Shown: positions 1 to 4,392, numbered from the stretch's first letter. The stretch is DNA of 5,527 bases from JAXGVG01 sp040773965 (GCA_040773965.1 JAXGVG010000121.1:1-5527), one strand, 5' to 3'. Translations and numbers: made by a program. The notes: a model not told the origin generated them from the letters alone.

Positions 1-671
1 AGCCGCGCGGGCCCCGTCAAACGATCGCCTTCGATCCTGAAAGAATAATCGCGGCGCGGCCTGTTTCTGCATGTGTACGATTCAACCGTGTTTAGAGGCG
101 AAAGACCTGTCGTTGCCGTTAAAACTTCATCTTCGTGAACGATAACGGGAGACGTTAACGTTTCCGTTAGAGGATGACGACCCGGCGCGACATAAGGCCG
201 TGCGAGCGCGTCAAAAAACATCCCCAAGTCAAAGGTCTTGTCGAAGGCGTCAAAGACATGGCGGATGGCGGAAAGGGGAATTTCCATTCTATCTTCATAG
301 CGCAGCCATTTTTGCGCGATATGGCATGATTTATAGCCAATGCTTACGTTGGCCTGCGTGGCCAGGGCGCCCTCAAGGTTACGGATCAGCGGCGAGTGGA
401 TGCGAAGCGTGATATAGCCATCGTGTTGACGCGTCGCCTGGATGGACACCTTGCGAAATAAGTCGGGCGCGGAATTGCCGCAATCGCGAAAATAGCTCGA
501 AGGCTCACAGAGATCGGTTATTTCATTGTAAACAAGATCCGCATATTTGTTGCCTTCACGGCTTTCGGCCATTAGATGCAGGGTTTTCTTTAACCCGGAA
601 CATGAGGAAAACCTTAAAGTATCAAAGACGTTTTTCCGTGTAATGAAATAGGCAGCCTCTAAAGTTTTCAT
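1..671 (-). CDS. Hypothetical protein, 5' part only (runs off the left edge)
   Basis: An uninterrupted minus-strand frame runs from an ATG at 671-669 to the window edge, giving 223 complete codons with no stop. It begins MKTLEAAYFITRKNVFDTLR, and the last visible residues are DRLTGPARL. An in-frame TAG lies five codons before the ATG, so the ATG is the first possible start. The Shine-Dalgarno is weak (only a TAGTGG-like stretch). The protein looks soluble: I see no signal peptide, membrane segment or repeat, and it holds several scattered cysteines. I do not recognise a family and assign no function. The long open frame with ordinary codon choice argues that the gene is real. The 70-residue plus-strand frame at 200-412 is its shadow. 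It is transcribed divergently from the tRNA-Trp/secE/nusG group, where many alphaproteobacteria have tuf. A complete sequence to the left is needed to learn its length and family. Confidence 0.75.
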   Translation of the reverse strand, partial: MKTLEAAYFITRKNVFDTLRFSSCSGLKKTLHLMAESREGNKYADLVYNEITDLCEPSSYFRDCGNSAPDLFRKVSIQATRQHDGYITLRIHSPLIRNLEGALATQANVSIGYKSCHIAQKWLRYEDRMEIPLSAIRHVFDAFDKTFDLGMFFDALARPYVAPGRHPLTETLTSPVIVHEDEVLTATTGLSPLNTVESYTCRNRPRRDYSFRIEGDRLTGPAR

Positions 672-715
672 TTTTTCATACCACTATGTTTCAATGACAT
701 ATCCAAAACAATAGC

Positions 716-721
716 ATTATA
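716..721 (-). promoter_or_regulatory. Possible -10 box of the left-edge gene
   Basis: On the minus strand these bases read TATAAT, a perfect -10 hexamer, 44 bp before the ATG at 671. No good -35 lies at 16-18 bp spacing; the nearest candidates TTGGTC (736-741) and TTGCCA (742-747) are spaced 14 and 20 bp. The surrounding DNA is AT-rich, so chance occurrence is possible. Confidence 0.35.
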
Positions 722-863
722 AAGCAAATAAATCGGACCAATGGCAAGGAAATTCGGCGATTGCTGGCCGACGGGCATTAAAAATATCTTAATAAATACA
801 AAGGCTTACTTTTTTCTGGAAACGAACATGCTAATAAGGTAAAAAGGTACGTTCCCTACAAGG

Positions 864-869
864 TATAAT
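864..869 (+). promoter_or_regulatory. Probable -10 box for tRNA-Trp/secE/nusG
   Basis: TATAAT matches the sigma-70 -10 consensus exactly, and transcription would start near 876, about 140 bp before tRNA-Trp. The bases at 17-bp spacing upstream (AAAAAG) are a poor -35, so this may be a weak or activator-dependent promoter, or the true one may lie elsewhere. The CGTCCG/CGGACG hairpin would sit at the very 5' end of the RNA. Confidence 0.4.
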
Positions 870-918
870 ACTTCGTCCGTCGTGAACCGCCGGACGGCGA
901 ATTGTGGGAGACAGAGGA

Positions 919-935
919 CAGCAATCAGTGATCAG
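919..935 (+). repeat. Short direct repeat, copy 1 (upstream of tRNA-Trp)
   Basis: CAGCAATCAGTGATCAG matches 1104-1120 at 16 of 17 bases. The two copies flank tRNA-Trp at a distance of 185 bp. The core ATCAGTGATCAG is itself made of the small unit ATCAG repeated, which is typical of dispersed non-coding repeats. No coding role is apparent. Confidence 0.6.
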
Positions 936-1016
936 AAAGCAGATTGGGGATCTTTTTGTGAGCAACAAGAAAGCGCCAGACTTTTGGTCTCCGATAACTG
1001 TTTTTTGATTGCCGAT

Positions 1017-1092
1017 AGGAGTGTAGCTCAATTGGTAGAGCGTCGGTCTCCAAAACCGAAGGCTGCGGGTTCGAGCCCCTCCACTCCTGCCA
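1017..1092 (+). tRNA. trpT: tRNA-Trp (anticodon CCA)
   Basis: The 76-nt gene folds into a standard cloverleaf. The acceptor stem is AGGAGTG (1017-1023) with CACTCCT (1082-1088), followed by discriminator G1089 and an encoded CCA at 1090-1092. The D arm contains GCTCAATTGGTAGAGC. The anticodon stem TCGGT/ACCGA encloses the loop CTCCAAA with anticodon CCA at 1050-1052, which reads UGG for tryptophan. The T arm contains the invariant GGTTCGAGCC. The gene lies 47 bp before secE with no visible terminator between them, so the two are probably cotranscribed and separated by tRNA processing. A tRNA-Trp directly before secE-nusG is a familiar arrangement in alphaproteobacteria, although there the upstream gene is often tuf, absent here. 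Confidence 0.97.
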
Positions 1093-1103
1093 AAATCAGA
1101 TAA

Positions 1104-1120
1104 CAGTAATCAGTGATCAG
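1104..1120 (+). repeat. Short direct repeat, copy 2 (between tRNA-Trp and secE)
   Basis: CAGTAATCAGTGATCAG differs from the copy at 919-935 by one base. It begins 11 bp after the tRNA CCA and ends 6 bp before the secE Shine-Dalgarno. It supplies a GTG at 1113 in frame with secE. That GTG is not a credible start, because the better ribosome site and the conserved protein start lie at 1140. Confidence 0.6.
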
Positions 1121-1139
1121 AGTTCAGAAAGGTTACAGG

Positions 1140-1337
1140 ATGCCGAAAGTCAATCTCGTCGAATTTACGCGTGAAACACAACGCGAAGTTCAAAAGGTCA
1201 CGTGGCCCACGCGCAAGGAAACCGTCATGACGACGATTATGATTGTCGTGATGGCGCTAATGGCCGGCGTTTTCTTTTTTGTGGTGGATTCGATTTTAGG
1301 CTTCGGCATCGGCCGCATTTTAGGCATGAGTTCTTAA
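1140..1337 (+). CDS. secE: Preprotein translocase subunit SecE
   Basis: SecE is the small essential subunit that clamps SecY in the inner-membrane SecYEG channel for protein export and insertion. This 65-residue protein is the short single-span form. An amphipathic cytoplasmic N-terminus (about residues 5-28) carries the family signature EVQKVTWPTRKE at 16-27. One membrane helix follows at about 31-49 (TIMIVVMALMAGVFFFVV), then a short tail ending GRILGMSS. The ATG at 1140 is preferred over the in-frame GTG at 1113: AGAAAGG lies 7 bp upstream, and typical short SecE proteins begin MxKxNxxxF. The longer reading would add nine residues derived from a repeat. The stop is 12 bp before nusG, so the pair is surely cotranscribed and probably also shares its transcript with tRNA-Trp. 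Confidence 0.96.
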   Translation: MPKVNLVEFTRETQREVQKVTWPTRKETVMTTIMIVVMALMAGVFFFVVDSILGFGIGRILGMSS

Positions 1338-1349
1338 GGGAGCATTGTT

Positions 1350-1880
1350 ATGACGCATCGTTGGTATGTTATTCATGTATATTCTGGATTTGAAAAGAAG
1401 GTCGCGCAAACAATTCGTGAAACGGCCCTAAAGAAGGGGCTTGAAGATTATTTTTCGGAAATCCTCGTTCCTACTGAAGAGGTCGTCGAATTGCGCCGAG
1501 GCGCGAAGGTAAACGCCGAGCGCAAATTTTTCCCCGGCTATGTCCTGATCAAGATGGATCTGACGGACGAAAGCTGGCACATGGTCAAAAACACGGCCAA
1601 GGTTACAGGCTTTTTGGGCGGCGGCGGCAAGCCTTCGCCGATCTCCGAAGCCGAAGCGCAGCGCATCCTGCATCAGGTTCAGGAAGGCGTTGAACATCCG
1701 AAGCCCTCGGTTATGTTTGAGGTCGGCGAACAGGTACGCGTTGCCGACGGCCCGTTTGCTTCGTTTAATGGCATTGTCGAGGACGTCGACGAGACCAAGG
1801 CCCGCTTGAAAGTCTCCGTGTCCATCTTCGGCCGCGCTACGCCGGTTGAACTGGAATACAGCCAGGTCGAAAAAGTCTAA
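1350..1880 (+). CDS. nusG: Transcription termination/antitermination factor NusG
   Basis: NusG binds the RNA polymerase clamp through its N-terminal domain. Its C-terminal KOW domain contacts Rho or ribosomal protein S10, linking transcription to termination or translation. The 176-residue length is normal. The NGN domain spans about residues 4-115, beginning RWYVIHVYSGFEKKV, with EEVVELRRGAK and the hallmark FFPGYVLIKM at 60-69. The KOW domain (about 124-176) includes GEQVRVADGPFASFNGIVED and ends ELEYSQVEKV. GGGAG at 1338-1342 sits 7 bp before the ATG. No strong terminator follows. A weak A/T stem (ACTTTT/AAAAGT, 1880-1898) lacks a T-run, so some read-through toward rplK is likely. Confidence 0.98.
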   Translation: MTHRWYVIHVYSGFEKKVAQTIRETALKKGLEDYFSEILVPTEEVVELRRGAKVNAERKFFPGYVLIKMDLTDESWHMVKNTAKVTGFLGGGGKPSPISEAEAQRILHQVQEGVEHPKPSVMFEVGEQVRVADGPFASFNGIVEDVDETKARLKVSVSIFGRATPVELEYSQVEKV

Positions 1881-1906
1881 CTTTTAGGCTTCAAAAGTCC
1901 GTTTAA

Positions 1907-2053
1907 TCATTTCTTATTGGTGCCGTTTCGTGCGTGCCGGGACCGGACGGTTGGGTTTATATTTACGGCAATACCGCCGATTGCGAGGACGACGGCCATT
2001 TCTATTGCCCCGGCGGCGTGATGACCTATGCGCGTTGGGGCTGCGGCGGATAA
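1907..2053 (+). pseudogene. Possible remnant of a small cysteine-containing protein
   Basis: After nusG an in-frame stretch between TAA (1904-1906) and TAA (2051-2053) reads like protein. Its first residues are SFLIGAVSC, then VPGPDGWVYIYG, and it ends ARWGCGG. It is rich in Gly, Tyr, Trp, Asp and Cys, and its codons resemble those of neighbouring genes. There is no ATG at the front. The only usual start is a GTG at 1934-1936, giving 39 residues, and it has no clear Shine-Dalgarno. The LIGAVSC segment loosely recalls the end of a lipoprotein signal peptide with the cysteine as the lipid site, which would imply a lost N-terminus. I infer a truncated small secreted or lipoprotein gene, but a chance open frame is not excluded. 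No function is assigned. Confidence 0.3.
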
Positions 2054-2106
2054 ATCGTCGTAAATAAGGTTAATTGTGATGATTGGAGGTCAAGCAACGC
2101 TTCCGC

Positions 2107-2136
2107 TGGACAAAGGCGACCGTATTGCCCTATATA
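2107..2136 (+). promoter_or_regulatory. Probable promoter for rplK-rplA
   Basis: TGGACA (2107-2112, five of six bases of the -35 consensus) is followed after 18 bp by TATATA (2131-2136). Transcription would start near 2143, immediately before the L1-type leader hairpin at 2150. That placement makes both predictions more credible and gives rplKA its own promoter, separate from secE-nusG. Confidence 0.55.
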
Positions 2137-2149
2137 GCTTGCCGTTAAG

Positions 2150-2198
2150 GCGTGGGAGGTTGTTCCCTAAAGCATTCCCTTGGGAAGCCGAACCACGC
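2150..2198 (+). promoter_or_regulatory. L1-binding leader hairpin mimicking 23S rRNA
   Basis: The leader folds into a long hairpin. The basal stem GCGTGG/CCACGC (2150-2155 with 2193-2198) is followed by an internal loop with GA opposite GAA, then GG/CC (2158-2159 with 2188-2189). The upper stem is TTCCC/GGGAA (2163-2167 with 2182-2186). The 5' strand GTGGGAGG and the 3' strand AGCCGA...ACCAC repeat the sequence of the L1 protuberance of 23S rRNA as I recall it from E. coli. L1 is known to repress its own operon by binding a leader that imitates its rRNA site. I therefore infer feedback on rplK-rplA by L1, encoded 0.6 kb downstream. The hairpin is about 190 nt from the rplK start, because a repeat element lies between them. 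Confidence 0.7.
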
Positions 2199-2225
2199 AG
2201 CCATCAGGCTTAACAGCTTGATGGA

Positions 2226-2244
2226 GAAGGGGGATTATCCCTTC
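2226..2244 (+). other. Small hairpin in the rplK leader
   Basis: GAAGGG (2226-2231) pairs with CCCTTC (2239-2244) around a 7-nt loop. It follows the L1-type hairpin and precedes the composite repeat. No T-run follows, so it does not look like a terminator. The purine-rich TGATGGAGAAGG entering it resembles a ribosome-binding stretch but has no start codon at a useful distance. Confidence 0.35.
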
Positions 2245-2255
2245 GATAATTAATG

Positions 2256-2362
2256 TGTCATTCCCGCGTAAGCGGGAATCCAGCGTCGCATGTCTATGCG
2301 ACGCATAAGTCATACGGCCTGCGGACGCAGGCCGCTGGATCCCCGTTTTCACGGGGATGACA
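2256..2362. repeat. Composite palindromic repeat, copy 1 (before rplK)
   Basis: This 107-bp element is bounded by TGTCAT and ATGACA and holds four consecutive hairpins, each with a 4-nt loop. They are TTCCCGC/GCGGGAA (2261-2278), CGTCGCAT/ATGCGACG (2284-2303), CGGCCTGC/GCAGGCCG (2315-2334) and ATCCCCGT/ACGGGGAT (2339-2358). The GTCATTCC...GGAATCCAG arm is a REP-like motif widespread in proteobacterial genomes. The same layout recurs at 4964-5068. The element ends 11 bp before the rplK AGGAG. It probably spread as a non-autonomous element. As RNA it would be an array of very stable hairpins in the leader. Confidence 0.9.
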
Positions 2363-2387
2363 AAAAAAGGTAAAGGAGAAAGGCGCT

Positions 2388-2816
2388 ATGGCAAAAGAAA
2401 TTATCGGTTACATCAAACTGCAGGTTCCCGCCGGCGCGGCTAACCCGTCCCCGCCTATTGGGCCTGCGCTCGGCCAGCGCGGCCTGAACATTATGGAGTT
2501 CTGCAAACAGTTCAACGCCAAGACGCAAGGCTTGGAAAAAGGCATGCCGATCCCGGTTGTCATCACGGCGTTTTCGGACCGCAGCTTCACGTTTGTCACG
2601 AAGAAGCCGCCGAATACGTATTACATCAAAAAAGCCGCCAAAATCGAAAGCGGCTCAAAGACGCCTGGTACGGCGACGGTCGCCAGGATCACGATGGCGC
2701 AGGTACGTGAGATCGCCAAGGAAAAGATGGCCGATCTTAACGCGAACGATCTGGATGCCGCGTGCCAGATGATTGTCGGTTCCGCCCGCTCGATGGGCGT
2801 TCAGGTTGTGGAGTAA
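2388..2816 (+). CDS. rplK: 50S ribosomal protein L11
   Basis: L11 binds the 23S GTPase-associated centre with L10 and takes part in factor binding and the stringent response. The 142 residues match the usual length. The N-terminal domain (about 1-70) has the proline-rich, glycine-rich PAGAANPSPPIGPALGQRG motif at 14-32. The C-terminal RNA-binding domain (about 75-142) has NANDLDAACQMIVGSARSMG at 118-137, corresponding to the family signature. AGGAG (2374-2378) lies 9 bp before the ATG. rplA begins 4 bp after the stop, so translation of the two is probably coupled. The long leader with the L1-type hairpin and the repeat array precedes it. Confidence 0.98.
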   Translation: MAKEIIGYIKLQVPAGAANPSPPIGPALGQRGLNIMEFCKQFNAKTQGLEKGMPIPVVITAFSDRSFTFVTKKPPNTYYIKKAAKIESGSKTPGTATVARITMAQVREIAKEKMADLNANDLDAACQMIVGSARSMGVQVVE

Positions 2817-2820
2817 GATC

Positions 2821-3528
2821 ATGGCTCACGGAAAGAAATTTCGCAAAGTGCTAAACAACGTCAACCGCAAGCAGGCCTATGCCCTTGGGGAAGCCGTCAA
2901 TCTCGTGAAAAAAAACGCCGCCGATGCCGCGCGCAAGTTCGATGAATCCGTCGAAATCGCCATGAACCTCGGCATCGATACGAAACTGTCGGATCAGGCC
3001 GTGCGCGGCATGGTCCAGTTGCCGCACGGCACCGGCAAAAGCGTGCGCGTCGCCGTTTTCGCCAAAGGCGAAAAGGCCGACGCCGCGAAAGCCGCGGGCG
3101 CCGATATCGTCGGGGCGGAGGAACTGGCCGACAAGATCAACGCCGGATTCGCCGATTTCGACCGCGTCGTGGCCTCGCCGGACATGATGGGCATTGTCGG
3201 CAAGCTGGGCAAGGTGCTGGGGCCGCGCGGCCTTATGCCGAACCCGAAGCTCGGCACTGTCACGCCGAACGTCGCCGGCGCCGTCAAGGCGGCGAAGGCC
3301 GGGTCGATCGAATTCCGCGCCGAAAAGGCCGGGATCGTTCACGCGGGTATCGGCAAGGTCAGCTTTTCGGAGCAGGCTTTGCTGGAGAACGCCCGCGCGT
3401 TCATCGGCGCGATCAACAAGGCCCGTCCGTCGGGGATCAAAGGCACGTACATCAACCGCGTGACCTTGTCCTCCACTATGGGCCCGGGCGTGAAAGTCGA
3501 TCTGACGACGCTCAGCGAAGGGGCGTAA
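2821..3528 (+). CDS. rplA: 50S ribosomal protein L1
   Basis: L1 forms the mobile stalk beside the ribosomal E site and helps release deacylated tRNA. It is also the translational repressor of its own operon. The 235-residue length is typical. Domain I is split between the N- and C-terminal thirds and encloses domain II. Conserved stretches are KFDESVEIAMNLGID (39-53), LPHGTGKSVRVAVFAKG (67-83) and the signature LGKVLGPRGLMPNPKLGTV (129-147). The ATG at 2821 is chosen because GGAG (2810-2813), overlapping the end of rplK, lies 7 bp before it and the protein starts MAHGKKFRK. An earlier in-frame ATG at 2773 lies inside rplK and lacks support. Local GC content is high, near two thirds in a sampled 60-bp stretch. 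No terminator is visible before the convergent vapC. Confidence 0.98.
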   Translation: MAHGKKFRKVLNNVNRKQAYALGEAVNLVKKNAADAARKFDESVEIAMNLGIDTKLSDQAVRGMVQLPHGTGKSVRVAVFAKGEKADAAKAAGADIVGAEELADKINAGFADFDRVVASPDMMGIVGKLGKVLGPRGLMPNPKLGTVTPNVAGAVKAAKAGSIEFRAEKAGIVHAGIGKVSFSEQALLENARAFIGAINKARPSGIKGTYINRVTLSSTMGPGVKVDLTTLSEGA

Positions 3529-3556
3529 GCAACAAAGCCCGAGACGGAGAAGTTTA

Positions 3557-3913
3557 TTAATTCGCCGGAAGAATTTTTCGCGCGGCGTCGTGCAGTTTTT
3601 TATCGAACGTCCAAAGGCGGTAAGACATTAGTCGCGCCGACATTAGAAGATGAACGTCGATATAACCCAGGCCTTTGCCCATAAGCTTATGCGTTTCGAT
3701 GAAAGGCAGTACGTCTTCGTCATCCGCGCGCGCGCAAGAGGGAAGATCCTGTAACAAAGAAAGTATTTCCTTGCGGTTTTTCATTTGCCCGCAAGCCAAT
3801 TCACCCACGATAAGGGGATGACAGGCCACGCGGCCTTTATTCAACTGGTCCTCAAGACGGGCGTTGCCTTTGCGAAGGTGATCGATCCAAACGGATGTAT
3901 CGGCGATAATCAA
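3557..3913 (-). CDS. vapC: VapC-type PIN-domain ribonuclease toxin
   Basis: VapC toxins are Mg-dependent endoribonucleases that cut tRNA or rRNA and halt translation when not bound by VapB. The 118 residues form one PIN domain. The start is MIIADTSVWIDHLR, and the expected acidic residues are present: Asp5, Glu38 (in VGELACG), Asp86 (in GLGYIDVHLL) and Asp104 (in LWTFDKKL). All four are intact, so the toxin should be active. The start is a TTG at 3913-3911, with GAGG 7 nt upstream, and it overlaps the vapB TGA by 4 nt. A weak start coupled to vapB is consistent with keeping toxin below antitoxin. The gene faces rplA with 28 bp between the stops. One sampled 60-bp stretch is 48% GC, lower than rplA, which fits acquisition by transfer. 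The RNA target is unknown. Confidence 0.92.
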   Translation of the reverse strand: MIIADTSVWIDHLRKGNARLEDQLNKGRVACHPLIVGELACGQMKNRKEILSLLQDLPSCARADDEDVLPFIETHKLMGKGLGYIDVHLLMSARLMSYRLWTFDKKLHDAARKILPAN

Positions 3914-4110
3914 GTAAGATCCTCTATTTTCCGGCGAGGCGGTGCCGTCAGATGCTTTTCCGTTCCCCCGAGAGAGGCAAGTTTCCTGGCGCTTCTTTCG
4001 GCGATGAGGGCTTGAAGGCCCAACCTGACAAGCGAGGTTTTTTCGGAAACGCCGGTCAGTTTAGCTGCCTTGGCCAAGAGATCGTTTTCGATGTTGAGAG
4101 TGGTGCGCAT
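3910..4110 (-). CDS. vapB: VapB-type antitoxin
   Basis: VapB neutralises VapC and represses the operon through an N-terminal DNA-binding fold. The 66 residues begin MRTTLNIENDLLAKAAKLTG, the typical ribbon-helix-helix pattern of the VapB family: a short strand, then two helices to about residue 40. The C-terminal tail (about 45-66, LGGTEKHLTAPPRRKIEDL) is the likely VapC-binding segment. I choose the ATG at 4110-4108 over the upstream TTG at 4131, because the family motif starts there. Its GAGGAG is only 3 nt away, which is short, so translation may be modest. vapC follows with a 4-nt overlap. The operator-like inverted repeats lie just upstream. Confidence 0.9.
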   Translation of the reverse strand: MRTTLNIENDLLAKAAKLTGVSEKTSLVRLGLQALIAERSARKLASLGGTEKHLTAPPRRKIEDLT

Positions 4111-4134
4111 AGGCTCCTCAAAGCATATCAATAA

Positions 4135-4171
4135 TGCATACTAATATGCATATAACATATGTATTTGTCAA
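4135..4171 (-). promoter_or_regulatory. vapBC promoter with operator inverted repeats
   Basis: On the minus strand a perfect TTGACA (4166-4171) is followed after 17 bp by CATATT (4143-4148), four of six bases of the -10 consensus. Two inverted repeats cover it: TGCATA-CTAA-TATGCA (4135-4150) over the -10, and CATAT-AAC-ATATG (4149-4161) in the spacer. Such repeats over a toxin-antitoxin promoter are the usual binding sites of ribbon-helix-helix antitoxins, so autorepression by VapB or VapBC is inferred. The -35 is only 15 bp from the -35 of the divergent rplJ promoter. Confidence 0.7.
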
Positions 4172-4186
4172 GAAAATAATTAACCA

Positions 4187-4216
4187 TTGCTTTTCATGCG
4201 CTTTTTCGCCTATAGA
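4187..4216 (+). promoter_or_regulatory. Probable promoter for rplJ-rplL
   Basis: TTGCTT (4187-4192) and TATAGA (4211-4216) are separated by 18 bp. Transcription would begin near 4223, at the beginning of the L10-type leader. The upstream 4171-4186 is A/T-rich, as expected of an UP-element. The vapBC promoter faces the other way directly upstream. Confidence 0.55.
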
Positions 4217-4220
4217 GTGT

Positions 4221-4283
4221 CCTCCCTGTCCGAGACTGCGGGTCCGGCCTGAAAAGGCGGGTTAAAATGCCAGCATAGATGGG
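4221..4283 (+). promoter_or_regulatory. L10-type autoregulatory leader
   Basis: This 5' UTR folds into a clear two-part hairpin. The lower stem TGCGGGT (4237-4243) pairs with TGCCAGCA (4268-4275) with one G/A mismatch and one wobble. Directly above it, CC plus GCCT pairs with AGGC plus GG (4244-4250 with 4255-4260, one bulged G) around a GAAA tetraloop (4251-4254). The CCGAGAC flank on the 5' side suggests the kinked internal loop typical of leaders bound by L10(L12)4. Position supports the call: right after the promoter and about 140 nt before rplJ. Repression of rplJL translation by L10 or L10-L12 is inferred from this. Confidence 0.6.
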
Positions 4284-4292
4284 TTGAAATGA

Positions 4293-4339
4293 CGAAAGCG
4301 CCTTGCGGCCCATGCCGCTTCTATCCGGCGCGCGTTTCG
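4293..4339 (+). other. Strong multi-stem hairpin in the rplJ leader
   Basis: Three coaxial stems can form: CGAAA/TTTCG (4293-4297 with 4335-4339), GCGCC/GGCGC (4298-4302 with 4327-4331) and GCGGC/GCCGC (4305-4309 with 4314-4318) around a CCAT loop. A 3-nt bulge separates the first two. No T-run follows, so it is not a standard terminator. It may be part of the L10 leader switch or a spacer that positions the rplJ ribosome site. Confidence 0.45.
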
Positions 4340-4372
4340 ACTCTTCCCTTGGACAGAATAGATTGAAATGGG

Positions 4373-4392
4373 ATGCCAGCCTTCGCTGGCAT
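4373..4392. repeat. Solo hairpin of the palindromic repeat family (before rplJ)
   Basis: ATGCCAGC (4373-4380) and GCTGGCAT (4385-4392) form an 8-bp stem with loop CTTC, preceded by TGGG and followed by GATGA. This matches the right-end module of the two composite repeats in form (GGAT, 8-bp stem, pyrimidine-rich 4-nt loop, ATGA). It ends 15 bp before the rplJ GGAGG. It is either a single-unit member or a remnant. Confidence 0.6.

Larger units (their letters stand above)
672..1016. other. AT-rich divergent intergenic region
   Basis: This stretch of about 345 bp separates the minus-strand left gene from tRNA-Trp and contains no convincing gene. The left two thirds is AT-rich and holds a TATAAT in each direction (716-721 minus, 864-869 plus). 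A hairpin with a CGTCCG/CGGACG stem (874-879 with 891-896) would lie at the start of the plus-strand transcript. The right third, from about 905, contains one copy of a short repeat (919-935). A poorer inverted relative at about 997-1014 reads CGGCAATCA...CAG on the minus strand, so 911-1016 may be a decayed small repeat element. Confidence 0.6.

Noticed and set aside
200..412. 70-codon plus-strand open frame near the left edge
   Set aside because: It lies wholly opposite the longer minus-strand frame and has an arginine-rich, shadow-like composition.
831..1103. Open frames on both strands over the tRNA-Trp region (831-1031 minus, 882-1103 plus)
   Set aside because: They lie in repeat and intergenic sequence. 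The plus-strand frame runs through the tRNA itself, and both lack credible ribosome sites.
1880..1898. A/T stem ACTTTT/AAAAGT just after nusG as a terminator
   Set aside because: The stem is short, A/T-rich and followed by mixed sequence rather than a T-run.
2079..2213. 44-codon ATG frame in the nusG-rplK gap
   Set aside because: It overlaps the predicted rplK promoter and the L1-type leader hairpin, and has no Shine-Dalgarno.
2167..2352. 61-codon minus-strand frame in the rplK leader
   Set aside because: Its codons come largely from the palindromic repeat; the DSRLRGND peptide is the usual false translation of this repeat type.
2256..2362. CRISPR array reading of the repeated palindromes
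   Set aside because: The units are contiguous hairpin modules without regularly spaced identical repeats and unique spacers, and no cas gene is present.
2851..3342. 163-codon minus-strand frame opposite rplA
   Set aside because: It is a shadow of rplA produced by GC-rich codon bias, and the plus-strand protein is an unmistakable L1.
3785..4134. Plus-strand frames opposite vapBC
   Set aside because: The minus-strand PIN and ribbon-helix-helix proteins account for this stretch, and the plus frames resemble no family.
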